A stretch of DNA of 64,000 nt. Source: Cristatella mucedo. Taxonomy: Eukaryota > Bryozoa > Phylactolaemata > Cristatellidae. Position numbers and translations under genes: made by a program. The stretch spans positions 6,667,001 to 6,731,000 of the forward strand of contig WPIO01000001.1 in assembly GCA_009760855.2 (NCBI GenBank). Reading direction: 5' to 3'. Shown here piece after piece: positions 48,727-59,697 of the stretch (the stretch's first letter is position 1; the number at the start of each line of letters is the position of its first letter). The notes beneath the pieces are model-generated. The model did no database searches, was not told where the DNA came from, and was given only the letters and a program-made list of their open reading frames with translations.

Positions 48727-50190
48727 GAATAATAATAATAATAATAATTCACTTGATAAAGCGCCCTCAGAGAACTTAATCTCTCTCTAGGCGCTTTACA
48801 TTTGCTGTAAAGTGAAATGCAATTGAATGGTAAGTAAAATCATGCTTGAAAAAACAAACGAAATGAATAATATGGTTAGGGGTGACATGCACAGGGTCAG
48901 CATGCAAATGTGGTTAGTGGCAGCATGCACAGTGTCAGCACGCATAAGCACATCAAGGACGAATCACAGGGACCCACTAAATGCTGTCCTAAATAGGTGT
49001 GTTTTTAGGTTCCTTTTAAATGTGGTCAGGTCAGGGGATGTTCTGACGCAGGTCGGGAGGGAGTTCCAGGCTTTGGGAGCATATGAACTAAATGCACGGT
49101 CTCCAAAGGATTAAAGGTTTGTATGAGGTATTTCTAGACTGTTGGATTCCGAAAAGCGGGTGGTACGATGCTTGGCCTGATGGGGTAATATATCTGACAG
49201 ATAGGCTGCAGCCAAAAAATGAAGTGACCTAGAAGTGAGCGACAAAACCTTGAAGTCGATCTGTTGCCTGACTGGTAGCCAGTGCAGGTCGGCGAGAAGT
49301 GGTGTGATGTGGCAACTGCGACGCTCACGACAGACAAGCCTAGCTGCAGAGTTTTGCACCAGCTGCAATCGCCTGATCGCACATGCTGGTAGGCCAGTAA
49401 GCAGTGAGTTGCAGAAGTCTAGACGAGATGTCAAGAATGCATGGACCAACTTAGATGTGGTATCTTTATCTAAACAAGCCCGAATTTGAGCAATGTTATG
49501 AAGCTGAAAATAGGCGGATTTGACTGTGGAGCTGATATGGTCGTCTAACGAGAGGTCACTTTGGAATATGACACCTAGATTTCGAGCTGATTCAACTGGA
49601 GATATGCTGGCAGAGCCAATTTTGAGAGTCAGCCTTTCCAATCTCTGGATCACACTGGGTTTGCCCATAACTAGTAAGTTAGTTTTATCATCGTTTAGTT
49701 TTAGAAAATTTGCTGCCATCCATGTGCGGATGTCATCAATGCATGCAGCAAGTGAGTTGAGAGAATTTGAGGTGCTCGAAGGCTGGGAGGGATCAAAGCA
49801 AAGGTACAACTGAGTGTCATCCGCATAGAAGTGAAAACCTAGATTGTGCTTGGCAATCACATCAGCAAGAGGGAGAGTATAAACCGTGAAAAGAACCGGA
49901 CCAAGCACGGAGCCCTGAGGTACTCCATATTTCAGAGGTACTTCAGATGATCTTTGTCCATTCACGTCAATACTCTGGAGTCTCCCACTGAGATAGGACC
50001 TGAACCACTGCAGAGCAGTGCCAGTGATGCCCAGGCGAGATGAGAGGCGCTCTAGAAAAACTTTGTGATCGATGGTATCAAAAGCTGCCGAAAGATCAAG
50101 CAAAACAAGCAGAGACACTCTACCCATGTCTGAATTCTTAAGTAGGTCATTGTATACCCGAAGCAATGCTGACTCTGTGGAGAATCATTT
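48727..50190 (-). mobile_element. Young LINE, 5'-truncated, RT to 3' end
   Basis: The minus strand holds most of the RT domain, the C-terminal domain, 3' UTR, stem-loop tail and (AAT)n, about 1.46 kb. Its 5' end lies just upstream of RT motif A. It is one of the best-kept copies in the window. Confidence 0.92.
49111..50166 (-). CDS. LINE reverse transcriptase fragment, 351 aa
   Basis: The frame carries RT motif A (LLDLSAAFDTIDH, residues 22-34, catalytic D24), motif B (GVPQGSVLGP, 81-90) and motif C (FYADDTQLY, 113-121, catalytic DD 116-117). The C-terminal LQLVQNSAARLVC and DLHWLPV blocks follow. One stop (CTT TAA TCC at about 49110, where the 42.8-kb copy has CTT AAA TCC) removes the last 50 or so residues, SFGDRAFSSYAPKAWNSLP and on. 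The endonuclease and the start of the RT are missing, so the element cannot move by itself. Confidence 0.9.
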   Translation of the reverse strand: MLRVYNDLLKNSDMGRVSLLVLLDLSAAFDTIDHKVFLERLSSRLGITGTALQWFRSYLSGRLQSIDVNGQRSSEVPLKYGVPQGSVLGPVLFTVYTLPLADVIAKHNLGFHFYADDTQLYLCFDPSQPSSTSNSLNSLAACIDDIRTWMAANFLKLNDDKTNLLVMGKPSVIQRLERLTLKIGSASISPVESARNLGVIFQSDLSLDDHISSTVKSAYFQLHNIAQIRACLDKDTTSKLVHAFLTSRLDFCNSLLTGLPACAIRRLQLVQNSAARLVCRERRSCHITPLLADLHWLPVRQQIDFKVLSLTSRSLHFLAAAYLSDILPHQAKHRTTRFSESNSLEIPHTNL

Positions 50191-50469
50191 AATAGATTAA
50201 GGAAAATTTCACGTCTCGAGCGAATTTCGTCAAGTTGCCCTGATTGAAGACGTAGCTGCTGGCGCTGCCGGAGCACGCCCTCGAGCTCGACCGCGCTTGC
50301 TCAGATGGGCGAGCGTCTGCCTGCGTCGCATCGCTTCGACCACTATGCCGCTAGGTAATGTACTTGTACTATCTCCGTTATCAGATCCCGACAGACGCTA
50401 TCTTTACTATTTTTATTTATATTCTAAAAGGATCCTTTGCCAGACGACCACGTTAGCTCCTCAAGGCAA
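50191..50469. other. Unassigned sequence
   Basis: Flank between two LINE copies in opposite orientation; nothing recognised. Confidence 0.4.
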
Positions 50470-51265
50470 GTCAGCCGACTTCGAGCCACGAAACTTTGCT
50501 AACATTTGGGCTTGTTCAGATGAGAATACCGCAGCCCTGGCTGGTTCATGCTCTTGTGATATTCCTTCTAGAACTCTGCAATTTTCTCTTGGCAGCTATT
50601 CCTACCTTTTCCAAAAAAAATTTGTCAGCTGGTGCAAAATAATGCAGCTGCCAAGTCAGCACACCACCGTTCTCTGTCCGCCGCTGGCTCTAAATTCGGC
50701 AATCGATCGATCATGCGATCGATCGATCATGCGATCGATCGATCAGGCCATCGATCGACCAGGCGATCAATCTCGGTTGGCTCTACATCAGGCATCAGGC
50801 ACCGCCGCGTCGAATTCGAAGTCTTATCGCTCACTGTTAGGTCCCTTTATTCTCTTGCACCACCTACCTACCTACCTACCTACCTGCTAATGAAACACTC
50901 GCTCGTCAGGTTGGGTGTGACACCCTTTCTTCTGACTCGGTTCGTTCAGCTGCACCTCTAGCTAACCTCAAATCCTTCGCCGTCCATGCCCTGCAGCTTC
51001 GTGTCCCCTGAAGCGTGGAATCGCGACCGACTGATGTCGCGACGCTCCCTGATTCGACGACATTTACCACGAGTCGTACACCGACCGATTCCTCGCAGCA
51101 TTTGCTCCAGTCCGTTTGAGATATCTTCAATGTACTTATGCGCGCGCTGCAAACGCGAATGGTAGATTGCCAATTACCAGTTGACACACTTCGTCTCCAA
51201 CCAGTGCGAAGTGCCTAGAAAGAGATCATGTTCTCCCAGGGACGCCTGACAAATGAATCATTATT
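50470..51265 (+). mobile_element. Decayed LINE C-terminal domain to tail
   Basis: It retains AACATTTGGGCTTGTTCAGA, GCTGGTGCAAAATAATGCAG, TCGCTCACTGTTAGGTCCCT and the tail GTGCCTAGAAAGAGATCATG. It is interrupted by a GATC-rich array at 50695-50770 and a CTAC run at about 50861-50886. Confidence 0.75.
50695..50770. repeat. CGATCGATCATG-type short tandem repeat
   Basis: Irregular 16-bp units of GATCGATCATGCGATC, about four copies, within a decayed LINE. Confidence 0.88.
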
Positions 51266-51921
51266 AGTATTGCCTTCACCCTTACTGCAGCCATATTTAT
51301 TGCTGAGTATCTGAGCAGCAGCAATAAGCTATAATTTGACGTGGCCTATAACATTTCTCTGCATAAGAATAAGCGCAATGCACGCCGAACTAATTATTTG
51401 GCACACGGGTAGTGTTCGTGCAAACTGCGAGCAGCCGCGTTCGCTCGCTGCCGCTGTTGCTGTTGCTGCTCGCCCACGACGTAGTGGTGCGGCCCAGGCG
51501 GCTTTTTCAAAAGCCCATTTTAAGACACAGTCAACACACCTACACCCACTCTACTAGCTCAACGGCGAAATGAGATCAACAGTTTCCAAGTCAACGATGG
51601 CCTTGACCGTAGCCTTGCGGGCCTTACAGAGCGGCGTTTGCCGCTCGACACAAATCGCTTGGTCGCAGCCGCCGCTGCCGCCGCCGCGGCCGCAAGGGGG
51701 GGGGGGGCGAGTGGAAATTTTGGTGACAGCCCTCATTCGATAGACGTCCGGTGCCCTTCTCAAAGTGCGATGAATCGGCGTGTCTCATCTCGCATCCACG
51801 CGCGGTTTGATTCGCATCGATCTCGGCCCGACGACCCCTTGTTGAATGAGGGGGACGGAATTTATCAAAGTGCTAGTGGGGGGGGAGTGGATTCAGTCGA
51901 CCGGTCATGCCTTCTGCCCTT
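51266..51921. other. Unassigned GC-rich sequence
   Basis: It contains GCC/GCT-rich stretches and a run of 12 G at 51696-51707. No gene recognised. Confidence 0.4.
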
Positions 51922-52110
51922 TAATAACAATAATACATTTGCATAGCGCCCCCAGAGAATTGAATCTCTCTCTGGGCACTTATAGATGCTGCATATAAAG
52001 CATTCCCGAATGTTTGGTGGTAACATCCGAAAGCAGCAGGCACAGCGTAAGCAGGTACATGCACACGAAAGACGAATCGCAAAGATCCACCAAATGCTGC
52101 GATAAAAAAC
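51922..52110 (-). mobile_element. LINE tail and 3' UTR, decayed
   Basis: (AAT)n-like run, CATAGCGCCCCCAGAGAATT, CTCTCTGGGCACTTATAGAT, and a UTR block with ACGAAAGACGAATCGCAAAG. Confidence 0.8.
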
Positions 52111-52954
52111 GTGCTCTCTGCCCCTCTCTTGCCCAAGCAACTCGGCTGGTGGATGTCATCTACAGACGTTTCAGCGGCGGACATTTCGGCCGACGACGAC
52201 TTTTTGTCCGTTTGCGTCTGCATCTAGGTTGCGTTTTTGAATCACATTTCCAGACATGGAGGACTAGTGCGAGATTGAGCATCATCTCTGAACAGTTTTA
52301 AACTTTCCAGAGCGATACGCGGAGCACCAGCCCGCTGCACGTGGTCCGGCTAATGGTCAGCACCGGAAACGACATCACGACGTGTCAGAGGCCATTGCTC
52401 CAGAGCTACGGGGGGGGGGGGAATTCGCGGGGAGGGCGTTAGAAGAGGTTGCCTGCGGACTGGGAAAAGTGCACACAGTTTCGCTGCTACGTTCGACAAC
52501 TTCCGCGTTCCGTGAAAATTAGGCCGCAGTTTACAGCCACCCGCTGCGGCCAGGAGCGTCGGCTTAGTCGGCTGAGGCTGAGAAGCAGACCGCTATCGGC
52601 GGCGTCCGCGTATCGAGGAACTACTGCCGAGACGCGTACCGCCCGCGCTAAGAACCTCCGGCGGCTGCTGCGCGATGGAGCCGACCGCGGTGTCCGCCCG
52701 GCTGACCTGCGCTGGCGCTCAACGACCCCGGAGAGCTCGGCTAAAAATCGATCGGCAAACTACAACGTTCTTAGCGCACTTTCCGCAGGCAGGGATGACA
52801 CTCGTGCGGCGCTGGCCCGCGGAGCCGCGCCGCGTATAGGCACGCTTCGCGGCTCCAGATGTCCGCCTCTAATTAACCAGTTCGGTCGTGTCGCTATCGA
52901 CGATTCGCCATTCGCCTACGAAACTGCGTCCCAGCCGCGCTCTCCTCCTCTCTC
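52111..52954. other. Unassigned sequence
   Basis: It contains the first third of a long open frame (52449-53978) that owes most of its length to the minisatellite. This part has no recognisable domain. A run of 12 G lies at 52410-52421. Confidence 0.45.
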
Positions 52955-53783
52955 GCTCATCTCTCGCTCATCTCTCGCTCCTCTCTCGCTCCTCTCTCGC
53001 TCCTCTCTCGCTCCTCTCTCGCTCCTCCTCTCTCGCTCCTCTCTCGCTCCTCTCTCGCTCCTCTCTCGCTCCTCTCTCGCTCCTCTCTCGCTCCTCTCTC
53101 GCTCCTCTCTCGCTCCTCTCTCGCTCCTCTCTCGCTCCTCTCTCGCTCCTCTCTCGCTCCTCTCTCTCTCTCGCTCTCTCGCTCGCTCTCTCGCTCCTCT
53201 CTCTCGCTCCTCTCTCTCGCTCCTCTCTCTCGCTCCTCTTTCTCGCTCCTCTCTCCTCTCTCTCTCGCTCCTCCTCTCTCGCTCCTCCTCTCTCGCTCCT
53301 CCTCTCTCGCTCCTCCTCTCTCGCTCCTCCTCTCTCGCTCCTCCTCTCTCGCTCCTCTCTCGCTCCTCTCTCGCTCCTCTCTCGCTCCTCTCTCGCTCCT
53401 CCTCTCTCGCTCCTCCTCTCTCGCTCTCTCTCTCGCTCCTCCTCTCTCGCTCCTCCTCTCTCCTCCTCTCTCTCTCCTCCTCTCTCCTCTCCTCTCTCCT
53501 CCTCCTCTCTCGCTCCTCCTCTCTCGCTCCTCCTCTCTCGCTCCTCCTCTCTCGCTCCTCCTCTCTCGCTCCTCCTCCCCCGCTCCTCCTCCTCTCTCGC
53601 TCCTCTCTCTCCTCCTCTCTCTCCTCTCCTCCTCTCTCTCCTCTCCTCCTCCCTCGCTCCTCCTCTCTCGCTCCTCCTCCTCCTCCCTCCTCCTCTCTCG
53701 CTCCTCCTCCTCTCTCGCTCCTCCTCCTCTCTCGCTCCTCCTCCTCTCTCGCTCCTCCTCCTCTCTCGCTCCTCCTCCTCCAC
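52955..53783. repeat. CTCGCTCCTCT minisatellite, about 830 bp
   Basis: The array is built from CTCGCTCCT followed by CT, with extra CCT triplets. Units are 11 bp at the left (to about 53160), mostly 14 bp in the middle, and 17 bp at the right end (about 53690-53780). No unit length is a whole number of codons except through 33/42/51-bp periods. All three frames on both strands therefore stay open and read as Ser/Leu/Arg/Pro or Arg/Glu repeats. These frames are not evidence of a gene. Confidence 0.95.
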
Positions 53784-54337
53784 AGCCGCCTGAGGTGGTT
53801 TTTGCCGACGGCAAAAATGTGTCGGAAAAAAGTACGGCTGGCGGCAAGGCATGCGGCGAATATCGAGAAAAATGAAATTTCGGCGACGTCGGAAAATGAA
53901 TCAAAAGCGGAGTGTGAGAGCACAGGCAACCTGCTTCGCCACGAACTCTGCTGGCGTCGTGCGCGACTACGGATATGAACGGGCTGGAGATACATCGGCA
54001 GAATGCCAGCCTCAAAATTCCAACAAGTGCAGTTTTTATTTCCAGATACGTCAAGCTCGCTCGCTTGCTTTCGCCCAAGTACTGAGCCTCGCGGTGCCGA
54101 CGGGGAATATCGGAGGGAGACAGACCCTTTGATGCGGCAGCGATGCCGTCGGCTGGAATGCACGTGCTGCTGTTGCTGAGCCAGGTAGCAGGTGTCTGCC
54201 GTCCGTGCGGCGCCACCAGTCAAACGAGGACCCGAAACTGCGGCCGCGAGCCTGCGAGCCGTAGACCGGAAAGAACGCTCGACGATCTCTCGTCCTCATA
54301 GAGCCCCCGTAAAGATTCAACCGCTAGGTGGCGCGCA
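53784..54337. other. Unassigned sequence
   Basis: Flank right of the minisatellite; short frames only. Confidence 0.4.
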
Positions 54338-54490
54338 CTTAAAAAAATTCTTTTGTCTAGCGCCACAAGAGAAGTTAATATATATTCAGGATCTTCACGT
54401 ATGCCTCAGAGGCTTGAGCCCTCTACCTCAGCCAGACCTAGGTCGGGGCGAGCGCATTAAGCGCTGGACCAAATCAGCTCGGCAACTTCC
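54338..54490 (-). mobile_element. SINE-A copy
   Basis: The minus strand has CTGATTTGGTCCAGCGCTTA (A-box area), a decayed B box (GGCTCAAGCC), then CATACGTGAAGATCCTGAAT and the tail TTCTCTTGTGGCGCTAGAC. Confidence 0.82.
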
Positions 54491-54629
54491 GGGGAAAGGC
54501 TGCGCGCGAGGCCGTCGAGTCGCCAGCCAGATCGACGGGGCCAAGCGAAGCGAAGTCGGCATGCCATCACCATAAAGAATGCTGCTTGCTTTGCTTAGCT
54601 TAGCCGACTCGGAATTTCGCAAATCGAAA

Positions 54630-54990
54630 TGCCAAGCCGGGCCGGGCTTGGCAGTATCGCTAGCGCGACCACTTGAGGATACGCAGCTTGGTGGCTCGGC
54701 GCCGTTCTGCTTCTGCGATTTGCCGACGAGTCGGCAAATCGCAGAAGAACTCGTCGGCAAATCAAGAACCTGGGAATCTCACACGCGGACACGGACGCGC
54801 CCGTGCCTCCGCTTGCGCCGGAAAGGCACCGTTAAGAAGGGAACGAGATTGCAACGTCGAGGACTCGCCGCACTGCCGCACGTGCGCCAGTGCGGCGAGT
54901 TGCCAAGATCCGGGCACCGCCGCGCTGGCCGCGGCTGCGAGGCGCACCCGAGTTTTCTCGAGCGGCAAGCTGCGCGCGCAGCTTGCCGCT
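54630..54990. repeat. Cluster of four inverted repeats
   Basis: (1) 9-bp arms at 54630-54638 and 54645-54653. (2) 18-bp perfect arms at 54710-54727 and 54730-54747 with only GA between. (3) 13-bp perfect arms at 54863-54875 and 54888-54900. (4) A 30-bp perfect palindrome at 54961-54990. All are GC-rich and in otherwise unremarkable sequence. Confidence 0.95.
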
Positions 54991-56364
54991 TTCTCAGGGT
55001 GCCACGAAAATCCCGCGGCCATGCTCTTGCCAGACGGTCGAGAGGAGCCCCGCCCCCGTGCATTCGGTCGCTTGGCGCCAGGCTGTCCGTCCGTGCACGA
55101 AATGCCGCTACATCGTCCGCGACGAAGGGCTCGAGTGTCGCAAAGGCGCTCGCTACCCCTGCTTCCGCTTGTCAGCGCGCCCTCTTCTAGCTGCTCTACT
55201 TGGTGGCCAGCGTCGTTCGACCAATTGTAACATTCGGGACATCGAATTTCGTTCGGCGGCTTACGGGTTGAATTCTCTCCCTGGGCTTTGGCAGCGGCGG
55301 CGAAGTGCGAACGCTGCCAACGCAGGCGGTCCATGCAAATCTGTAGGAACTATGCAAGACGCCAGGTTGATGGAACGAACGGGCAGAAAGCGCACACGCG
55401 TCGCTAGGCGACGGACCGGATTGGAATGGCTGGCAAACGAGTACTTACACATAGGTTTAAGCTGTTGACACTAGAAACTAGTGGCGCATATCAGAAATAG
55501 TTGGGTCGGACCACCACCGAGCGGGAACTCTCGGCGACCATCTCGCAGTCAAGTGACTTTGGCGAATCTCGCGCAAACGGACTGCTATATTGGTGGAGGA
55601 GGCAAAAGTATCAACTTGGAATTGCTTCCTCGCGGATGTGCGTTCTGAACTCGCACCGTAGCGCCGACGCTGGCTGAAACGCCATTTTGGGGCACTCACC
55701 GAGAAACTATTCTTGACGCCCACCAATAGATATAAATGCTTAGATTTAAGACGGCAGACGTTGCATTTAATGCGTAAAAACAGCTCAAGAGATATTCGAT
55801 GCCAGCATTGCTTGGCACACTAATTATTTTGCATGCATCACCCATTTCACCTGCCCAAAAATTCCCTAGAAGTCCTGGAAGATTCGTCCGGCGCCCCTCC
55901 GTGCTTGGATAGTAGTTCACCGCTCTGCCCTTATTCCGTTTCGCCGTGCTTAGCATTAAATTTCCGCGGCACAACAGCTTCGCCAAAGCACTCAATAGAT
56001 AGGCAGTGAAGTATCAGACGACGCAAGCCGAAGCTTAACCAGTAAGATGAGGCTAAAATGGCTGCCGACGCTTCGTAGAACGCATCACGGAACGGGCATG
56101 CTGGGCCGAAAAGCCCTTTCCGGACGTCTCCCGGAGCCAGCCGGTCCCTGCAGCAGTTCGGAGGGCTCCGTGCGCTATTCCGTCCTTCTCGAGCTGATTA
56201 CGTAGTGATTCTCCTTCTCTTTCGGCTTTCGGCCAGCCTCTGGTGGTAATAGGGCTTACTCGTGACGACGGCACAGAAGGCGAGACGCTAAGAAGAGCAA
56301 GACGGCGGCCTCGCGTGCGTAAAACTGTGTAGCTATCTGTTGCCCGAAGTTTTCGGAATGGCAA
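54991..56364. other. Unassigned sequence
   Basis: GC-rich to about 55.4 kb, then closer to average. Overlapping frames on both strands in the first part are composition-driven. No gene recognised. Confidence 0.4.
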
Positions 56365-56770
56365 GGCGTGTAGCTGAAAGTGGGAGACTTTAGTGTGGAG
56401 CTGATGTGGTCATCCATGAAAGGTTACTTTAGAACAGGACACCTAGACAGATGCAACCGGAGGTATGCTGCTAGAGCCAATTTTGAGTGTTAAGCTCTCC
56501 AATTTCCAAGTCACACTTTGTTTTCCCGAAACTACTAAGTTGGCTTTTATCGTAATTTAATTTAAGAAAGTTTGCTGCAATCCATGCGTTAATGTCAGCA
56601 AGACACGCAGCAAGGAATTCGATGTGCTCAAATGCTGGGAGGGATCAAAGCAAAGGTATAACGGAGTATCATCTGCATAGAAGTGAAAGCCTAGATCGTG
56701 CTTGGCGATCAAATCGGAAAAGTGGAGAGTATAAACTGTGAAAATAAGCTGACCAAGACAATAAAGAGGT
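56365..56770 (-). mobile_element. LINE internal RT fragment
   Basis: It matches the coding stretch after RT motif C in better copies (GGAGCTGATGTGGTCATCCA, AGAGCCAATTTTGAGTGTTA, GGGAGGGATCAAAGCAAAGG). Frame broken; no tail. Confidence 0.85.
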
Positions 56771-57097
56771 CGTTATTTATGGACAGGCCTAACTCGGCGG
56801 CGGGTCAGGCGGTGAGCCTTGGACGCGCTCGGCATCGTCAGGCGAAATCCGAATGACAGTATTTCTGCATTTCACATTTGATCGTCGATAAGGCTTCAGG
56901 GCGTATCGAATGAGGCTTCACGATGCTGCGCCTTCGGCCATGTGGTCATTCAGGCTATCCCGAAATGGGGCGTGCAAGAAACGTTTGCAGGGGCTGATAA
57001 GACTGCCGGCGCACCCTCGGTACGAAGAATCAGAGAGCCCGCTTCAAGCTGCAGAGGTTACCACATTCGCAAAGACGCCGACACACATCCGGTCTTG
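56771..57097. other. Unassigned sequence
   Basis: Nothing recognised. Confidence 0.4.
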
Positions 57098-57310
57098 GTT
57101 CTTGGCTCAGCGGTAGCTCTGCTCGCACTTCACGAACCAGGCTCTTGGTTCCAGTCCTGCCGCACGCAATTCCCTAGTGCCCGCTACAGGCGAGTGAAAG
57201 CAGCCAAGGCTCTTATAATGACATACAGAATAATAACGATAATAAGCCATTTGCACGGCACCCCCAAGGGAACTCAATCTCTATCCAGGCACTTCACAAC
57301 CCGCCGCAAG
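57098..57310. mobile_element. tRNA-like head plus LINE/SINE-A tail pieces
   Basis: 57098-57190 on the plus strand has TTGGCTCAGCGGTAGCTCTG (A-box-like) and TTGGTTCCAGTCCTG (B-box-like). 57225-57310 is a minus-strand family tail (CATTTGCACGGCACCCCCAA, CAGGCACTTCACAACC). They are separate fragments lying side by side. Confidence 0.55.
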
Positions 57311-57430
57311 TGAATCAAACAACCGAGGGTCGGAGACATGCACGGTAACGTGCTCTGAAAAGCATGGAAAAGCAAATGCGTATCGTGATTAGGGCGGGCA
57401 TGCGGAGTCAAGCGAGAAGGCACTTGGTAT

Positions 57431-58173
57431 TGTAACCGGGTTCCAGGGGTCAGAGGCTAATTCCCGCCAAACCCCGCCATCCTCCGGCCACGCTGCCGCT
57501 CGCCATGCCGCCGAGCTAGGGTAAGACGAGCGGCCGTCAGGTTAAACATCTTTATAACGCATGCGCCAACAACAACAGATGGACTGAACAAGTCTACAGG
57601 GAGGGTCCTATACACAGTACACTACGGGGGCGCAAGACGACGCAGCAAGCGCGAACAAACGTGTTAGTTGGGGGCAGTCGGCTTCTGCAGTCCTGTCGTT
57701 GTACCGACTCCGAATCCAACAGTACGAGCGTACGCCGTCCAAAAGCCGGCTGGCTGAGTAACTGCTGGCTAGTCCGAGTCGACAACTACCACAGTCGTAA
57801 GCTTCCACCGAAAGACGCCAACACACGGGGGGGTGGGGGTAACGAACACGCTACACGGGGAAAGCGGAATAAAAACAAGTCAACAACGAGCGAGCTATCC
57901 AGCTCCGCTCGGGCCTTGGGTACTCGTTCCCTTGCGTGCGTGGCAGCATCGCCGAAGCACACGCCTGCACGAATCCAGGTGCATAACTCGGCGAGACCGG
58001 GAGCCTCCAACACGACGACTTACCCGGCCAACTTCCCGTACCCAAGAGCCCCGGTAACCTCACGTCACAGCATACATCCGGCCATGCCGTAGGGTCCGAC
58101 CCCGGCCTAGCCGGTGACCCTAGCCCTCACTTTAGCCGTCCAGTCCCTGCCAACCCAGCCCAGCCTGGGTACA
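57431..58173 (+). mobile_element. Probable solo LTR, 743 bp
   Basis: The segment starts TGTAACC and ends GGGTACA, giving TG...CA ends with a near-inverted 7-base terminus. It is flanked by GTAT on both sides (57427-57430 and 58174-58177). Inside, TTTATAA at 57551-57557 and AATAAA at 57868-57873 are in the order expected of an LTR promoter and poly(A) signal. No second LTR and no gag-pol sequence is present. The frames inside (such as 57661-58092) are not meaningful. Orientation is inferred from the TATA/AATAAA order. Confidence 0.6.
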
Positions 58174-58369
58174 GTATCACCAGTCAGTCGGACCTCTGAC
58201 TAGCTAAATGCACTGAATCATGCACAGTTAAACATGTGAATCGAACAGAAGCAAAACAAGACTGGCTCACTGGGAAGCGTAGAAGGCCTGGCCGCAGAAG
58301 CCAATGCACGACTTTAGCTGTGACGTCAGTGCTGACCTTGCTGCAAGGTCAGCGAAAGCTGCGACCGCA
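58174..58369. other. Short spacer with hairpin
   Basis: An 11-bp perfect inverted repeat with a 1-base centre lies at 58331-58353. Confidence 0.7.
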
Positions 58370-59300
58370 GCAGAAAGCTCCAGAAAGCTCCAGACTTTCG
58401 GCGCACGCGTGCTGAAGGCTCGATGGACAAAAGATTTCAATTTAGTGCGAGGGTCGGAGAGATACTCAGATGTCGGAAGAAGGAGTGGTGCGAAAGCACG
58501 CTGAAGGGTTAAAGAGGTCGTATAGGTAGGTGGTAGGAGGTCGTACAGGTTGGCGGTAGGAGGTCGTACAGGTAGATGGTAGGTAAGTTGGTGCGAACGA
58601 TTGAAGCAACCTACAGCAAGCGCCAGACAGAGGATCTTGAAATTGATTCGATGCTTGATACAGACCTAGTAAAGCACAGGCAGATTAATTGGGATATGGC
58701 AGCTACGCCGTTAATGACAAGCCAGACGAGCTGCTGGGTCCTTCCTGCACTAGCTGCAGACGATTAAGGGCCTACCCCTGGAGTGCTACATAAAAGGAAT
58801 CGTAGTAAGCAAAAGACGCAGTGTCAGAAACGCGCTAAGTAGTTTGACTGGAGCTCTCTAATCTAAGCAGGCCTTAGTTTTGGAAATATTCGTCAGCAAT
58901 AAGTAAGCCGGCTTGACTGTGGAGGACATTTGCTCATCCAATGACAAGTCTTTTTGGCGTAGATTACAGATATACGTCGATAGAGTAATGCTATACGTGC
59001 CATTCTTGAGAGTGAGGTGTTTAAACTTGATTTTGACACCAGGTTTGCTCATAGCTATGAGGGTGGCCATGTTTCCATCAAGTTTCATGACGTTAGTGGT
59101 AATCCAAATGCGAATGTCGTCATCGATGGAAGCTACAATGGAAGGTAAGTCAGTCGGATGTGGAGCGAGGCTGAGTGAAGTCCAGGGATAGGTTGACCTG
59201 AGTGTCGTCGGCCTAGAAAAGAGAGCAAAAATTGCGTTTTGAAATGACATTGGCAAGAGGGAGAGTATGGACAGTGAAATAAGAAACTTGAGTAACTTGG
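58370..59300 (-). mobile_element. Decayed LINE, RT and C-terminal domain
   Basis: In order on the minus strand: coding sequence after motif C (59040-59130, VKIKFKHLTLKNGT), DLSLDEQMSSTVKPAYLLL (about 58880-58960), then broken C-terminal pieces to 58400. A three-copy repeat of GGAGGTCGTACAGGT type lies at 58510-58585. Confidence 0.8.
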
Positions 59301-59526
59301 TATGATGAAAAATGCATGCTTTGGCAAGAATCTCGTGTCTCTGCTTTCAGAGGTTACGAGTTCAACTCCCAAGGAGGCTTTTCATATTTCTCTTCCCGTG
59401 GCTACTAAATCAGTACGGTGTCTAACATTAAATGAACCGACTGACAATTCAATCACACTGTTTTTACTTGCATACATATTGCGGGTGAATCAGAATTTTA
59501 ATGCAACTTTAGTGCTTTTTAGAAAA
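59301..59526. other. Unassigned sequence
   Basis: A B-box-like GAGTTCAACTCC occurs near 59350, but no A box is convincing. Confidence 0.35.
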
Positions 59527-59697
59527 ATACTTGCTGATTTAACAGCCTCTTTTGTGTAGCGACAGAAGAGCCTTTACGGCTATCACCACCGCTTGCAGCG
59601 GCAATAGGGACTTACCCACTGCAGGATTTGAATCCACGACCTCCGGATCGAGGTCGTGAAAATCAACCGCCTTACCTAGTGTGCCATCAGGACTTAC
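59527..59697 (-). mobile_element. SINE-B copy
   Basis: The minus strand has GCACACTAGGTAAGGCGGTT, CACGACCTCGATCCGGAGG, a B box (GGATTCAAATCC) and a tail through GAGGCTGTTAAATCAGCAAG. Well kept. Confidence 0.88.

Noticed and set aside
52449-53978. 509-codon frame, and 435/419/294-codon frames on the other strand
   Set aside because: The length comes from a minisatellite that is open in all frames; the flanking parts show no domain.
54579-55334. Overlapping frames of 185-203 codons on both strands
   Set aside because: Several frames are open at once in GC-rich DNA and all run across the hairpins; no domain.
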